Below, piece by piece: positions 1 through 11,600 of a stretch of DNA of 64,000 nucleotides. Each line of letters begins with the position of its first letter. The first letter of the stretch is position 1. A model generated the notes under the pieces. That model saw nothing but the letters and a program-made list of their open reading frames with translations, ran no database searches and had not been told where the DNA came from. The stretch comes from [Mycoplasma] gypis (GTDB lineage: Bacteria; Bacillota_I; Bacilli_A; Mycoplasmatales; Metamycoplasmataceae). Where the stretch lies: assembly GCF_016924775.1 (NCBI RefSeq), contig NZ_JAFFTD010000003.1, forward strand, positions 62,001 to 126,000, given 5' to 3'. The position numbers and the translations under genes were made by a program.

Positions 1-514
1 CTCCATCTTTTTTATATGTAACAAATCTTGATTCTGCAAGTTTAACTGATCTTTCGAAATCAACGATATCAAGATCTTTTGCAATTTCATAGTGAGGCTT
101 TACACCCTTAACAAGCCCTCTTCCTAGATTTGGATATTCTCTAATAACAACATTTTCATCTTCATCTGCACCGACAGGAACGTCTAGATAAGGAACGTTT
201 GGAACACCACTTGCTAATTCATTTACTTCAAGATTTAATTTTTCTAAATCTTCAGAAGAGTGTTCAATTTGTTCTTTTACTCTAGCAACTTCTTCCATTT
301 CTTTTGATGCGTCTTGTTTATTTCTTTTTAGAATTCCAACTTGTTGACTTAGTTCATTTCTTTTTGCTTGTAAATTTTCAACAAAATGATTTAGTTCATT
401 TCTTTTTTGTACTTTTTCAATTAATTTATCAACGACAGCAGTATCAAAACCACGGTTTTTTAAACCTTGTTTAGCTTCTTTTTCGTTTGCCATCAGTCAT
501 TTTAAATCTAACAT
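1..514 (-). CDS. serS: Seryl-tRNA synthetase, N-terminal part (cut by window edge)
   Basis: Charges tRNA-Ser with serine in the cytoplasm. Only the first 171 or so residues are in the window; the class II catalytic core lies beyond base 1. The protein starts MLDLKWLMANEKEAKQGLKN, the usual SerRS opening. It continues into a long charged helical arm (about residues 25-95) that matches the antiparallel coiled coil which grips the long variable arm of tRNA-Ser. The start ATG at 514 follows an AGGAG ribosome site (about 519-523). UGA codes for Trp in the early part of the frame. It is transcribed away from recD2 across a 295-bp intergenic region. Recognition rests on N-terminal family features only. 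Confidence 0.9.
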
Positions 515-809
515 ATTACTCCTTTAAAAAACATTATTGTTTTTAATAATAAAAATTATAAATTGTTTTTTATTTTTCAAATAAATATGGGAAAAATTGA
601 CACTTTTTTAGGGAAAATAACATCTCTATAACAATAATAGGTTTAATCTTACAATTTGTAATTTAAAAAACACCAACCAAAATAAAATTTCCATTTATAT
701 TAATGTGTGTTTTTGTACTAAATTTATCAGTTGGACAAAAAAACTAAAAAGCTAAGTTTTTTGTTTTTATAAGGAAAAAGCATTATTTAATATAAAATTA
801 AATAATATT
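515..809. promoter_or_regulatory. Divergent intergenic region between serS and recD2
   Basis: No gene is seen here. On the minus strand a TATAAT box at 555-560 lies about 40 bases upstream of the serS start and is its likely -10; the -35 is poor. On the plus strand an AAGGAAAAAG stretch near 771-780 and AT-rich sequence precede recD2, but no clear -35/-10 pair or close ribosome site is visible. Short AT-only inverted repeats around 738-763 are too weak to call. Confidence 0.4.
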
Positions 810-2993
810 ATGGCAACAATATTAAAAGGTAAATTCAATAAAGATATTTATACATCCACAGATGGTAAATTTAGACTTACAAGCTTCAGTGTTAGCGAAC
901 AGATTGAAACTGAAGCTGATTTTGAATTATCAAAATTTAAAACAATTAGTGTAAGGACAGAATTTAAACAAATTGAATTTAATGAAGTTTATAAGTTGGA
1001 GTTAATTCACTTAAATAATCCAAAGTATAAACATACATATGCAATAGCAAGAATGGAAAAAACAAACGAAGTAGATACAAGCTTCATTTTAAAATTTCTT
1101 TCAAGCCCAGCATACAAAGGGATAGGACAAGCAAAAGCTAAAAAGATTATCGAAAAATATGGAAATAGTATTCTTGATAAAATTAAAGCTAAAGAAGTAA
1201 CTCACGAAGATTTAAATATTGGTGAAAGTACTTTTAAATCACTTCAAAATGATTTAATTAATAATGAATTGAGCTCTAAACTTAGAATTTTTATTTATGA
1301 GTGTGGATTAAGTGATAATTTTTATTCAAGATTGTTATTTCATTGCAAACCAATTGATTTTTTTGAAATTTATGCAAAGAAGCCATGACAATTGTATTTT
1401 AATATTGAAAATGCTAGATTCAGTGACATTGAAAAAATCGCCAAGAAATTAGGAAGATTGGATGATTTTGATTACAATATTGTTTTAATTTATGATTTAC
1501 TGTTAGATTATCTATATTCATCAGGGAACACAAGAATACTAGCCAATAATTTATTTTTACTTGTAAAAAGTAAATACAAGGATTATCAACGCGAAATATT
1601 TGATCAAGCAATTAAAAAATTAATTGATGAAGATTTAATTGTTCCTATTAAACATGGAGTTATTTTAATTGTTAGTCCTCGTTCAATTTTTGATCAAGAA
1701 AAATTTATCGTGCAAAGATTAAAATTTTTAAAAGAAAACGCAAATAGAAATCGTTTGAAATATGAATCAATTAAGTTAGATGAAGTTCAAGTGAATGCTG
1801 TTATTCAAGCAGTAAATAACCCCTTGACAATGATTACTGGAGCACCAGGAACAGGTAAAACACTGGTAACCAATGAAATAATTCGTCAACTAATGAAAAA
1901 ATATGATGAAAAAGATATTGTGGTAGCTACACCAACAGGGCGTGCAACAATCAATATTAATCGTTTAAATTTAGTCAAAGCAACAACAATTCACTCATTA
2001 TTGAAATGAGATACAGATACAAAAAGATTTAAGGTAAATGAACACAACATGTTGGATGCCAAAGTCTTAATTGTTGATGAGTTTTCAATGGTTCCAACAA
2101 GCCTTTTCTATCACTTGTTAAAAGCGCTTAATAAATATGATCTACAAAAGATAATTTTAGTCGGTGACAAAGACCAGTTACCCGCAATAGGTCCAGGGTA
2201 TTTAATTCACGATTTTATTGCAAATGAAATTTTTGATGTAGTGTACCTACATAAAAATTATCGTCAAGGTTCGAATTATGCAATTGTATCTGATGCTCAA
2301 GAAATTAATAAAAATGTTGTTCCTGAGTTTAAAGGAGAAAGTTCTCAATTCATAGAAACAAATAAAGAAGTTTTGGCTTTATCGATCGTTGAAAAAGTTA
2401 GTCAATTAGTTGAACAAGGTTATACAAAAAAACAAATTGCAATTCTTTCGCCAATTTATAATTACCAAACAGGTATTGATAATATTAATGAGACATTGCA
2501 AACATACTGGGGAGCACTGGAAAAAGCAAAAGAACATAACGTCAATGGGCGTAGAGTTTTCTTAAATGACAAAGTTATAAATTTAGAAAACGACACAAAC
2601 AAAAATATATTTAACGGTGAAATTGGTTATGTTGAGAAGATAAGTTATTCACAATCCGGTGAAAAAGGTAAGATACTTTATGTTTTTGTTACTTTTGATG
2701 ATGGCAAAACAATTGCCTATACACCAAGTGAATTTAATAACAAAACAATGCTTGCTTATTGTACTAGTGTTCATAAATATCAGGGTTCTGAATCAGAAAT
2801 AGTTTTAACAGTACTATTTTCAGAAGCTAAATTTTTATTATCTAAAAAATTAATTTATACTGCTATAACTCGTGCAAAAAACCTATCAATTATTTACGGC
2901 GAACGAGAAGCACTAGAATACGGAATTTCAAATGACAGAGACTCAAAAAGAGCAACCTCAATTAAAACACTATGAACAAAGATTAATAATTAA
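810..2993 (+). CDS. recD2: SF1B DNA helicase, RecD2-like
   Basis: ATP-dependent 5'-3' DNA helicase of the RecD2 type, which in bacteria lacking RecBC acts in replication and repair. The reading frame is 727 residues with UGA as Trp at 1386, 2007 and 2973, and ends at TAA 2991-2993. The N-terminal 200 residues hold a helix-hairpin-helix-like segment (GIGQAKAKKIIEKYG, about 103-117) as in RecD2. The motor follows: a Q-motif-like LDEVQVNAV, Walker A GAPGTGKT near 345-352, DEAD-like VDEFSM near 422, and GDKDQLPAIGPG. A C-terminal VHKYQGSE motif is followed by YTAITRAK, typical of RecD/UvrD motifs V-VI. Family length is normal. It lies 9 bases upstream of pth and probably shares its transcript. 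No good ribosome site precedes ATG 810. Confidence 0.88.
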
Positions 2994-3002
2994 AGGAAGA
3001 AT

Positions 3003-3554
3003 ATGAAAATAATTGTTGGACTAGGAAATCCTGGTGAAGAATATAAAAACACACGCCATAACGTAGGTTTTGATGTAATTGATAAACTAGCAGTCAAATT
3101 AAACGCTGATTCATTCCGTGAAAAATTTAAAGGCGAATATGTAAAAACTGATGATTTTATATTAGCAAAACCTTTAACATATATGAATAATAGTGGTGAT
3201 TTTGTATATGCTTTAATGCAATTTTATAAATTAAACATTGATGATTTAATTGTTGTCTACGATGATATGGATCACCCAGTTGGTAAAGCAGTAATTAAAA
3301 CAAATGGTTCGGCTGGCGGGCACAATGGAATGAAAGATATTATTGATAAACTTGGAACAAGTGAAATTAAACGTTTGAAAGTAGGAATAGGTAGACCAAT
3401 TGGAAACGTAAAAAATTATGTTCTATCTAAATTTAATGCTGAACATCAAAAAGTAATCAATGAGGTTGAAAATCGTTGCGTTGATGTTTTAGAAACATGT
3501 ATTTTTAATGATATAAGATACGCAATAACAAAATTTAATACTGAGAATAAATAA
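3003..3554 (+). CDS. pth: Peptidyl-tRNA hydrolase
   Basis: Cleaves the ester bond of peptidyl-tRNAs released by stalled ribosomes, recycling tRNA. The 183-residue protein has the full family length. It shows the N-terminal GLGNPGEEYKNTRHNVGFD block with the catalytic His (in TRHN, about residue 20), the KPLTYMNNSG loop, the VYDDMD Asp block and GSAGGHNGMKD. AAAGGAAG lies just upstream of ATG 3003. The stop codon overlaps the tilS start by one base (TAATG), showing translational coupling. Identification is firm from these motifs. Confidence 0.96.
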   Translation: MKIIVGLGNPGEEYKNTRHNVGFDVIDKLAVKLNADSFREKFKGEYVKTDDFILAKPLTYMNNSGDFVYALMQFYKLNIDDLIVVYDDMDHPVGKAVIKTNGSAGGHNGMKDIIDKLGTSEIKRLKVGIGRPIGNVKNYVLSKFNAEHQKVINEVENRCVDVLETCIFNDIRYAITKFNTENK

Positions 3555-4426
3555 TGAAACAAATTAAATATTTACTTGCTGTTAGTGGCGGGCCTGATTC
3601 AATGTTTTTGCTGGATAAATATAAAAATCAAAATATTGTTGTTGCGACAGTAAATTACAATAAACGTATTGACTCAAATTATGATGTTTCAGTCGTAGAA
3701 AAATTTTGTAACAAATACAAAATTCATTTTGAGTTATTAGACTTAAAAGAGCATGAAAAAAAATCAAATAATTTTCAAACTGATGCAAGAATTGTTCGGT
3801 ATGAATTTTTTAAAAAAATTTATACTCAGTATAATTGTTCAAAGTTAATTGTCGCACACCATAAAGATGACTTTTTGGAAACAGCTTTAATGCAACAAAG
3901 ATCTAATCGAAAAATTAATTACTGGGGAATAAAAAAACAAACAAAAATCTTTGGTATGAATGTCTTTCGCCCATTTATTGACAAATATTGAAAGGACGAA
4001 ATACAAAAAAAATGTATAAAAAAAGGTATTGAGTTTGCCAAAGATTATACTAATGATCAACCTGTGTATGAGCGTAATAAAATTCGTATAGAACTCAAAA
4101 ATAAATCGCGAATACAAAAGCAAACAATGATCAATAAATTTGTTTTTAAAAACCTTTTATTAAAAAGAAAAAACCACAAAATTCAAAAAGAATTAAAGAT
4201 TTGAAAAGACAATTTTTATTCTTGCAATGCAAAATTGTTGAATACATTTAAATACAAAAACGAGCTTTTGTATGAATTAATAAATGAAAAATATCAGGGC
4301 ATTAATTTAACACAAGGAAAAATAAAATCAATCTGAGATTTTATTTATTCTAAAAACGGAGCTAAAAACTACAAGTTAAAAGATGAAATTTTCTTGATAA
4401 AGTCTCATAATTGTCTCGTTTTTTAG
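3554..4426 (+). CDS. tilS: tRNA(Ile)-lysidine synthase
   Basis: Converts the wobble cytidine of the CAU anticodon of tRNA-Ile2 to lysidine, using ATP and lysine. The frame is 290 residues if UGA is Trp at 3989 and at later positions; taken as a stop, it would wrongly truncate the protein to 145. The PP-loop SGGPDS is at residues 11-16, and VAHHKDDFLETALMQ matches the conserved second motif. The protein is short compared with many bacterial TilS (over 400), which is usual in mycoplasmas, where the C-terminal domain is reduced. It starts inside the pth stop (TAATG). The pth-tilS-ftsH order matches the Firmicute neighbourhood. Confidence 0.92.
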
Positions 4427-4446
4427 CTAGTTTGGCAAAACGATTA

Positions 4447-4452
4447 TATAAT
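4447..4452 (+). promoter_or_regulatory. Possible -10 element for ftsH
   Basis: TATAAT lies 27 bases upstream of the ftsH start and just after the tilS stop. A TTGGCA at 4432-4437 is too close to be its -35. If used, transcription would start near 4459 and the GGAAAGGAG ribosome site would sit in a short leader. ftsH may therefore have its own promoter besides read-through from recD2-pth-tilS. Confidence 0.35.
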
Positions 4453-4478
4453 TAATGATATTCTTGGAAAGGAGAAAA

Positions 4479-6755
4479 ATGTCACAAGAAAATCAAAATA
4501 AAAAACCCAATAACTCATTTTGAAAATCAAAAGCAACAAAATGAGGAATTGCATTATTAATAATTTTATTAATAGTTGTAGTTCTTTTAATAGTTTACTT
4601 CTTAAATAGAGATACAACAAAAAGCATTGATGTTAACGAATTTAACAAAATCATTAAAAGCAGTGCAGTGAGCGTAAATGATAACGCATATATTTCGTCA
4701 TTTTTAGATGATAATCTACATAATAGATTTAAAGTAGCTTATTCAATTGACCAAAACGGTAAAGAGCTACTAAGACAAGCGTATGTATATTTAACACCAC
4801 AACAAAAAGAATTATGATATGCAGCAAATTATGCTAATGCATCACAAGATAGCTTGCTTGTTCAAGCTATGGCATTTACAAAAGATGGTGCAATTCAATA
4901 CGGAAATATCGAAGCAGTTAAAATTACTGATCCTTCATTCTTCAGTAATATATTACGGTTCTTACCAATGCTTCTATACATTTTATTCTTTGCAGTATTT
5001 ATTTGAATAATGTTTAGACAATCACAAGGTGCTGGGTTACCTGGTGGTCAAGGCAAATCACAAGCAATTAGAATTAACTCAAAAACTAAATTCAGTGATA
5101 TAGCTGGAAACGAAGAAGCAAAAGAAGAAGTTATGGAATTAGTTGACTTCTTGAAAAACCCTAAAAAATATACAGCAGCAGGAGCAAGAATTCCTAAAGG
5201 TATCTTGCTTGGAGGTCCTCCAGGAACAGGGAAAACTTTATTAGCTAAAGCAACAGCAGGTGAAGCTAATGTTCCTTTCTTCTTCATATCGGCATCAAGC
5301 TTTGTTGAGTTATTTGTTGGTATGGGGGCTAAACGTGTAAGAGAAATGTTTAGAGAAGCAAGAAAATATGCACCAGCAATCATTTTTATTGATGAGTTAG
5401 ATGCAGTAGGACGTTCTCGTGGTGCTGGAATTGGTGGGGGTAACGACGAACGTGAACAAACTCTTAACCAGTTACTAGTTGAAATGGATGGTATTACTGA
5501 AAATAGTGGAATCTTGATTATGGCAGCAACAAACAGAACTGATGTTCTAGACCCTGCTTTATTAAGACCAGGACGTTTTGACAGAACCGTAACAGTAGGA
5601 TTACCTGATGTTAAGGAACGTGAAGCTATTCTTAAATTACATGCACGTGGAAAAAGAGTTGATAAAGCAGTAAGCTTTGCAAAAGTTGCAAAAAGAACAC
5701 CTGGTTTCAGTGGTGCTCAATTAGAAAACGTTATTAACGAAGCTTCTTTATTAAGTGTTCGTGAAAATACAAAAGTTATTACTTTAGATCAAATTGATGA
5801 AGCCATTGACAGAGTAATGTCAGGTCCAGCTAAAAAATCAAGAACAATTTCAAAAGCTGAAAATACAGCAGTTGCTTACCATGAAGCAGGACACGCTGTT
5901 GTTGGACTAAAAATTAAAGGTGGAAATAAAGTTCAAAAAATTACCATTATCCCACGTGGGAATGCTGGTGGTTATAACTTAATGATGCCAGAAGAAGAAA
6001 AATATAACATGTCTAAAAATGATTTAATCGCAATGATTACTTCATTTATGGGTGGAAGAGCAGCTGAAAGAATTGTCTATGGAGATGAAAATGTTTCAAC
6101 AGGAGCAAGTGATGATATTTCAAAAGCTACACAAATAGCACGTAGAATGGTAACTGAATGAGGAATGTCTGATTTAGGGCCAATTAAGTATGAAGAAGAT
6201 AGCTCAAATCCTTTCTTAGGAAGAGATTACACTAAAGCGCCAGCATTCGGAGCTAAAGTAGCTCAAGATATTGACTCATCAATTAGAAAAATAATTATTG
6301 ATGCAGAACAAAGAGCTCAAAAAATTATCGAAGACAACCGTGAATTATTAGAATTAATTAAAGAAGCCTTAATAATCAAAGAAACAATTGTAGCAGAAGA
6401 AATTGAATATATTGAAAAACACATGAAACTTCCAGAAGAAGTTGTTGAAGATAAAAAACACTATAGTGAAGAATCTGATACAGAACTTTCATTTGATGAA
6501 CTATTAACTAAAGCAAAAGAAGAAGAAACAGAAGTTAAAGAAAAAACTGAAGAAAAACAAGATGATGAAGCGCCAGCAGTAGTTGGACAGCTATCGGTTT
6601 CAAATGAGTCTTTAGATTTTAGCTCATTAGCAACAAAAACAACAAAAAGAAATAAACGAGAAATTTCTGAAGAACAAAAAAACTTAACACCTCGTGAAAG
6701 AGCAATTTTAGAAAGACGTAAAAAAGCTCAAGACAAAGAAAACGAAGATAAGTAA
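4479..6755 (+). CDS. ftsH: ATP-dependent zinc metalloprotease FtsH
   Basis: Membrane-anchored AAA+ protease that degrades misfolded or regulatory membrane and cytosolic proteins as a hexamer. The frame is 758 residues with UGA as Trp, including codons at 4500, 4527 and 6159. Two membrane segments (about 23-43 and 158-180) flank a small extracytoplasmic domain. The AAA domain has Walker [10 protein letters not shown] (about 246-254), Walker [12 protein letters not shown], an SRH with [17 protein letters not shown], and the zinc motif HEAGH at 468-472. The C-terminus has an acidic and then basic tail (about 650-758) longer than in most FtsH. GGAAAGGAG lies 5 bases before ATG 4479. It ends just before an intrinsic terminator. 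Confidence 0.97.
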
Positions 6756-6762
6756 AATAATA

Positions 6763-6791
6763 AAAAAATCACTGATAACCAGTGATTTTTT
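6763..6791 (+). terminator. Intrinsic terminator after ftsH
   Basis: Perfect inverted repeat AAAAAATCACTG / CAGTGATTTTTT around a 5-base loop, starting 8 bases after the ftsH stop and ending in a T-rich run. The A-run on the other side means it could also work for the converging gene at 6817-7437. Confidence 0.85.
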
Positions 6792-6816
6792 ATTTTTATT
6801 TTTATAGTTTTTTTAA

Positions 6817-7437
6817 TTAAGAAGCTCTAAAAACCAATAGCGAATTTTTTAAAGATTTTAATTTTGATAATGTAGAAAATGTTAAAAATCATGCAACTAT
6901 TAAACAAAATGGTAATAGGAATAATATATACAATATTCTAGTAGTATTTGCTTTCGAAGCAGCAGCATCAGCATATTGCGAAACTAGTAATGATGATGCA
7001 TTAGATTCTCCCATAATTAACATTTTTACTTGTTCAGAATCTCTTTTAGCAGCAGACAATGCAACAATTAATAGAATTCATAATATCATACTTCCTAAGA
7101 AAAAGCTTATTACTGAAAATGTAGAAATAACCAACATAACTCCAACAATAATTATGTCTGAGCTTGTATCGCCTCCTGTAATTACATTAAAAATTTGTAC
7201 AAGATAAGGACCTGCGGGAAGTATAGGTGCAAAAGGAAATAAGCAAGCACTAGATAGAAGTTGTGAATCAAAACTTTTACCTTCTCTTTCAAGACTTTTA
7301 ACATTAATTGTGTACGCAACTATTGATCCAATCATTCAAAGAATGAAAAATAGAATTGGTAAAAGATTGTAACGCAAGAAAATTTTCTTTAAGCGTTTAT
7401 GAGCATTTTCAACTAACAAAAAAGCATTATTATTCAT
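6817..7437 (-). CDS. Hypothetical integral membrane protein
   Basis: A 206-residue protein of unknown function. It starts MNNNAFLLVENAHKRLKK at ATG 7437, after an AAGGAG ribosome site (7441-7447). There is UGA-Trp in the segment ILFFILWMIGSIVAY. I see four hydrophobic stretches, near residues 24-42, 66-85, 100-125 and 165-190, with a central Ala-rich soluble part (LSAAKRDSEQVKMLIMGES) before the last one. It converges on ftsH and is separated from the ABC operon by about 360 bp, so it is probably a single-gene unit. No family motif is recognised. Confidence 0.75.
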
Positions 7438-7800
7438 TTTTTCTCCTTATTTAATATTTAATATTATAACTTTTTTATAGAATTACATAGATCAAATGTA
7501 GAATAAAAAGAGTTTAAAGTAAATAATAGTTACATATTTACCTTTAAAAATGAATAAAGTGTTTAATTTAATAATATTTAAAATATAAAAATAAATATAT
7601 ATTCACAATAAACAAAGGATATTAAATATTAAACTGATTTTTGTTATTTAATAAAACAGCAAAATTCTTAACTCAATCAAGCTCAATATAACCATGTTTG
7701 TTATAGTTTTAAATAATAAAAAAAAGAACTTAAAAAAACACCTATGCACGGTGCATAGATGTTTTAAAAATGTTTTTGTAGCTTTAAATAAAACTAATTT
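7438..7800. other. Intergenic region, gene-free
   Basis: AT-rich, with no reading frame that has gene-like features. It contains the ribosome site of the membrane protein (7441-7447) and the ABC-operon terminator (7733-7764). Nothing else is evident. Confidence 0.6.
7733..7764 (-). terminator. Terminator of the giant ABC transporter operon
   Basis: The inverted repeat ACACCTATGCAC / GTGCATAGATGT has one mismatch and is flanked by A-rich and T-rich runs. On the minus strand it is followed by TTTTTTT, about 40 bases after the ATPase stop at 7801. Confidence 0.75.
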
Positions 7801-8616
7801 TTATTTTTTTCTGTGTTCAATTTGTTTAATCTTACCGCTTTCTAGATAAATGACTTTATGTGCCATTTGAGCTATATCGGGATCGTGACTAACAATAATG
7901 ATTGTTGAATTATATTTTTCGTTAATGTCAGTAAGGATTTTTTGAACCTTTAATGATGTTTTTTCATCAAGAGCACCAGTTGGTTCATCGGCAACGATTA
8001 TTTCTGAGTTTTTAGCAAGAGCTCTCAAAATTGAAACCCGTTGTTGCTGCCCCCCTGACATTTGTGAAGGATATTTGTACATGCATTCTTCTAACTCAAA
8101 GTCTTTGAATAATTGCTTGATATCCATTTGTTTACTTTTATCTGATTGAAGGTGTGCACCAGTTTCAACATTATCATATGAATTTAAGTTTTGTAAAAGA
8201 TTATAGTCTTGGAAAATAAACGATATATTTTTTCTTCTAAATAAGGTTTGTTTTGTGTTATTTAGATATGGTAAAGCAACATTGTTAACAATTATTTGAC
8301 CTTCAGTTGGTCTGTCTAAAGCACTGATTAAATTTAGCAAAGTACTTTTTCCTGACCCAGATTTTCCAAAAAGAACTGTAATTTCACCTCTTTTAATTGA
8401 AAAAGAAACATCTTTTAATACTTCAGTTGCATTTGTTCCTGAAACGTAGTATTTTTTAACATTTCTTACTTCAACAATGTTATCAGCAGTATTTACTTCA
8501 TCTTTAAATTCATCTTTAGAACGAGGCGTGTTATTGGCTTTAATAATTTTTTTAAGTTGTTCTTTTGAAATTTGTCCTTCTTCAGAAACAACATTAGTTT
8601 TTTTCTTTAGAAACAT
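7801..8616 (-). CDS. ABC transporter ATP-binding protein, MacB/LolD type
   Basis: ATPase subunit pairing with the FtsX-type giant permease directly upstream. The 271 residues show Walker A GKSGSGKST, Q-loop IFQDYNLL, signature MSGGQQQR, Walker B VADEPTGALDE and an H-loop SHDP: a complete ATPase. There is a non-catalytic N-terminal extension of about 45 residues. ADEPTGALD and the Q-loop sequence are typical of the MacB/LolD/FtsE subfamily that drives FtsX-like permeases. ATG 8616 overlaps the permease stop by one base (TAATG) and GAAAGGAAA precedes it. The substrate cannot be told from sequence. Confidence 0.9.
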   Translation of the reverse strand: MFLKKKTNVVSEEGQISKEQLKKIIKANNTPRSKDEFKDEVNTADNIVEVRNVKKYYVSGTNATEVLKDVSFSIKRGEITVLFGKSGSGKSTLLNLISALDRPTEGQIIVNNVALPYLNNTKQTLFRRKNISFIFQDYNLLQNLNSYDNVETGAHLQSDKSKQMDIKQLFKDFELEECMYKYPSQMSGGQQQRVSILRALAKNSEIIVADEPTGALDEKTSLKVQKILTDINEKYNSTIIIVSHDPDIAQMAHKVIYLESGKIKQIEHRKK

Positions 8617-11600
8617 TATTTTCCTTTCAATAGATAAATTGGTTTGATTTTATTCAAGCTTATTCAAGCAAAGATACTTGTGATACTGAAAACCAGTAAC
8701 GATACAATCATACTTAACATTATTGTTGATTGATATAGTGTTAATGGTAGAACCATTTGACTTGTTGCAATTAAGAATGCATTAAATGAAGCAATTAGAC
8801 CCAGTGTAACCGGAATCATTAGCAATGATGCAAGAAGAATAATTGGAATATAGTTAAAGAAGAATAGGAATAATTTTTCTTTATTTGTATAACCAAGAAT
8901 TGAGAATGTTGCAATACTTTCTTCATTTGATGCAACCATTGATTTAGTGATCATAATTAAAATGATAATTGATACAATGAAGCTTATTACAATAAAAGCA
9001 AGAGTTATTGAAGTAATTGTTTTAGCAATTTCATTTATGAAACCAGCTTCAATATCTTTTGAGTCAACATTATTGCTTGCTGCATAAAGAATATCTTTAC
9101 CATAAATTGAATCACCGTTTACTCCATACATTTTATTAATTGCTTGAACCATTTTTTTCTTAATTTCTGAGTCAGCAATAGGTTTTGATTGAATTGCTTC
9201 TTTCCCCCAATCAATATAAGAAAGATCATTTTCTTGGAGTCCTAGGAATTCAGGAACAATTTTATTTCTTACTCTGGCGTATAAGTCTTCGTAGAATTGT
9301 TGTTTTTGTGTAGGATCTTTTGGAGTTATATTGTGGATGTCATTGTAAGATTTTACTGTTTCGTAGAACATCGGTTTGGTTGATAATTGTCCAACAAAGA
9401 TTTTTTGGTAAAAATCGGTTAATGATTTTTCATCACTATTATTAGCGTCAAAACTTTGAATTGCTCCTCAGTAACCGCTTGAAGAATATGTTGTTAAAGT
9501 TGAAATAGTTTGAACAGGAGCACTATCATTTGAAAAGATTCCGTTAAATGCTTCATAGTTATTATTGAATCATTCAACAACTTCTTTTTCATTTGCATGA
9601 TTATTATCAAGCAATACTTTTAATTCGGGCATACGCGCTTCTTTTAAAGCGTAAGTTAGTTTGTCAAGTCCTGTGATTTTATCCACAATTTCTTTAGTTG
9701 TAATAAATTCAGTATTAATGAAAGTATTGTTAATTCCAACAACCTCAAAAGTATATGTGTTATTTGGAGCTTCTTTATTTAGAACTTTATTGACAAATCT
9801 GTCAATATGATTTAACACCGGCAACGAAATTACTGAGCCAATTTGAAGATTAAATTTTTTAGCACTTAATTCATTAATTAAGATCGGTAATTTTGTTTTA
9901 TTTAAATCATCAGATTCAATATTAATATCTTTTGATTTGTCGATCAATAATTGATTTAAATCTTTATTTTTAGCGTTTCTTAATGAAACAAATTTTGAAT
10001 TATTTTTGTATCCATACACATTAATTGATTCATTTTTAAAGAAGCTTTTTGCATATGAATATTTTTCATTTGTTGAATCATTTCATACAACACCACCAAA
10101 TGACATAAAGAAGTCATTAGTTTTAATTTGTTTGTATGCATCTATTAAGAATTCACGGTATTTTTGTCTTACTGTGTTTGTTTTAATGATTGCCGGTTTT
10201 TTATAATAATTATTTTCTTTGTCTCATTCCACGTAGTAGAATTGTCCACTTGATGATGATGTTTGGATTCCAGTTCCGCTTGGTGCATTTGATGTAAATC
10301 AGAAGAATGATGTTTTTTCTGAATTTATATCATTGTCTTTGGTTGCAAAAAAGTTATCAAGTTCTTGTTTGCTTTGTTCAGCTGTTGCTCGTTTTTGAGT
10401 AGGTTCATATCAAAGATTTTGGCTTAACATCATATCTGTTGACACATTTTTAAATATCTCAATAACACGGGCTTTTTGTGTTTCTGGCAATGAAGCAAAC
10501 ACAACATCTCAAGGAGATAGTTTTACTGAAGTATCCAGTGTAACATCTAAGCTTGATTTAGTTAATACTGCTGGTGCATAAGGTTTGTTAATTACGTCAG
10601 TATTGTATACATAGCCTGGTTTAAAGTAGAAAGGAGAATTATAGTCAGTTTGATTTTTTGTAGTTGCTGAAGATGAAGCACTTAAATCATCTGGCATATA
10701 TAGTAAATTATCAATATTATTCTTATCAAATAGAACGTATGGTCCACCTTCAGTAGTTGGTGTTTCTAAATCCATTTTATATTTATAGTCACGATTTTGA
10801 TAAGTTCTTTGAATTGACTTACTAAATACATTAAGACTTGAAAGACTGAACATTGTAATTAGTGATGTGATTGCAAATGAAATGAATAGCGAGAATAATT
10901 TTCAGAAATTATTTAAAGTTAGTGTTGCAACGAAACGTGATTTAATAGGCAATCTTCTGAACAATACAGCAATTTTTTGAGCAAATCCACCAATTTGTAA
11001 ATCACTTAAACCAGACATCATTTCAACTGGTTTTAGCCGCATTGACATTAAAGTAATAACAAATATTAACATTGATGTAGCAATAATAGGAACTAGTATT
11101 GTAATAAACAAGGTCATTCAGTTGAAACTAATAATATTGGTTGGCAAGGTTCAGTAACTTGAAAATATTTCAAATGTAAATCCTTGAGCAAAGTGACCAA
11201 TAATATAACCTGATAACCCACCAATAAATGTTGACATTCAACAGAAGCTTGAGAACGCAAAAGCAATTTCAACTGAACGATAACCTTGTGAACGTAAAAT
11301 TCCAATAACTTTGTTTCTGATATTAATGTATCTTCTAATAATGAAGTAAACACTCAGTAAAACTAAAGAAATAAGAATAATAACTGAGAAAGTCTGAACG
11401 TTACTAATTGCTTTAATAATTGATTGAACTAATGTAATTCTAATGCTTCTTTCAGGGTTGATTGGATCTAATTCAGCAGCAAGATAAACTTTTGGAATGT
11501 AGTTATTTGCATAAGTTGCAATTTTATTTGATAAGTCTTCTTTTAAAAGTTCTGGTGTTTGTTTTTTTGAGACAAGTTTGCCATTTTGCATAACTTGCAT

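Noticed and set aside
738-763. AT-only inverted repeat upstream of recD2 as riboswitch or terminator
   Set aside because: The stem is only A:T pairs with a weak centre; such repeats are expected by chance at this composition.
810-2993. Apparent stop codons splitting recD2, tilS, ftsH, smc, pepO and others into fragments
   Set aside because: All internal stops used for this impression are TGA. With the mycoplasma code (UGA = Trp) the segments join in one frame with normal family lengths.
5048-5383. Antisense open frame inside ftsH
   Set aside because: Shadow of the conserved AAA domain; no own signals.
7733-7764. Hairpin as mobile-element end or attachment site
   Set aside because: Its place after the ATPase stop and the T-run fit a terminator; no transposase or integrase gene or target duplication is seen anywhere in the window.
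11114-11353. Minus-strand open frame overlapping the giant permease
   Set aside because: It is in another frame than the permease, whose own frame runs through with conserved FtsX-type sequence; this is a shadow.
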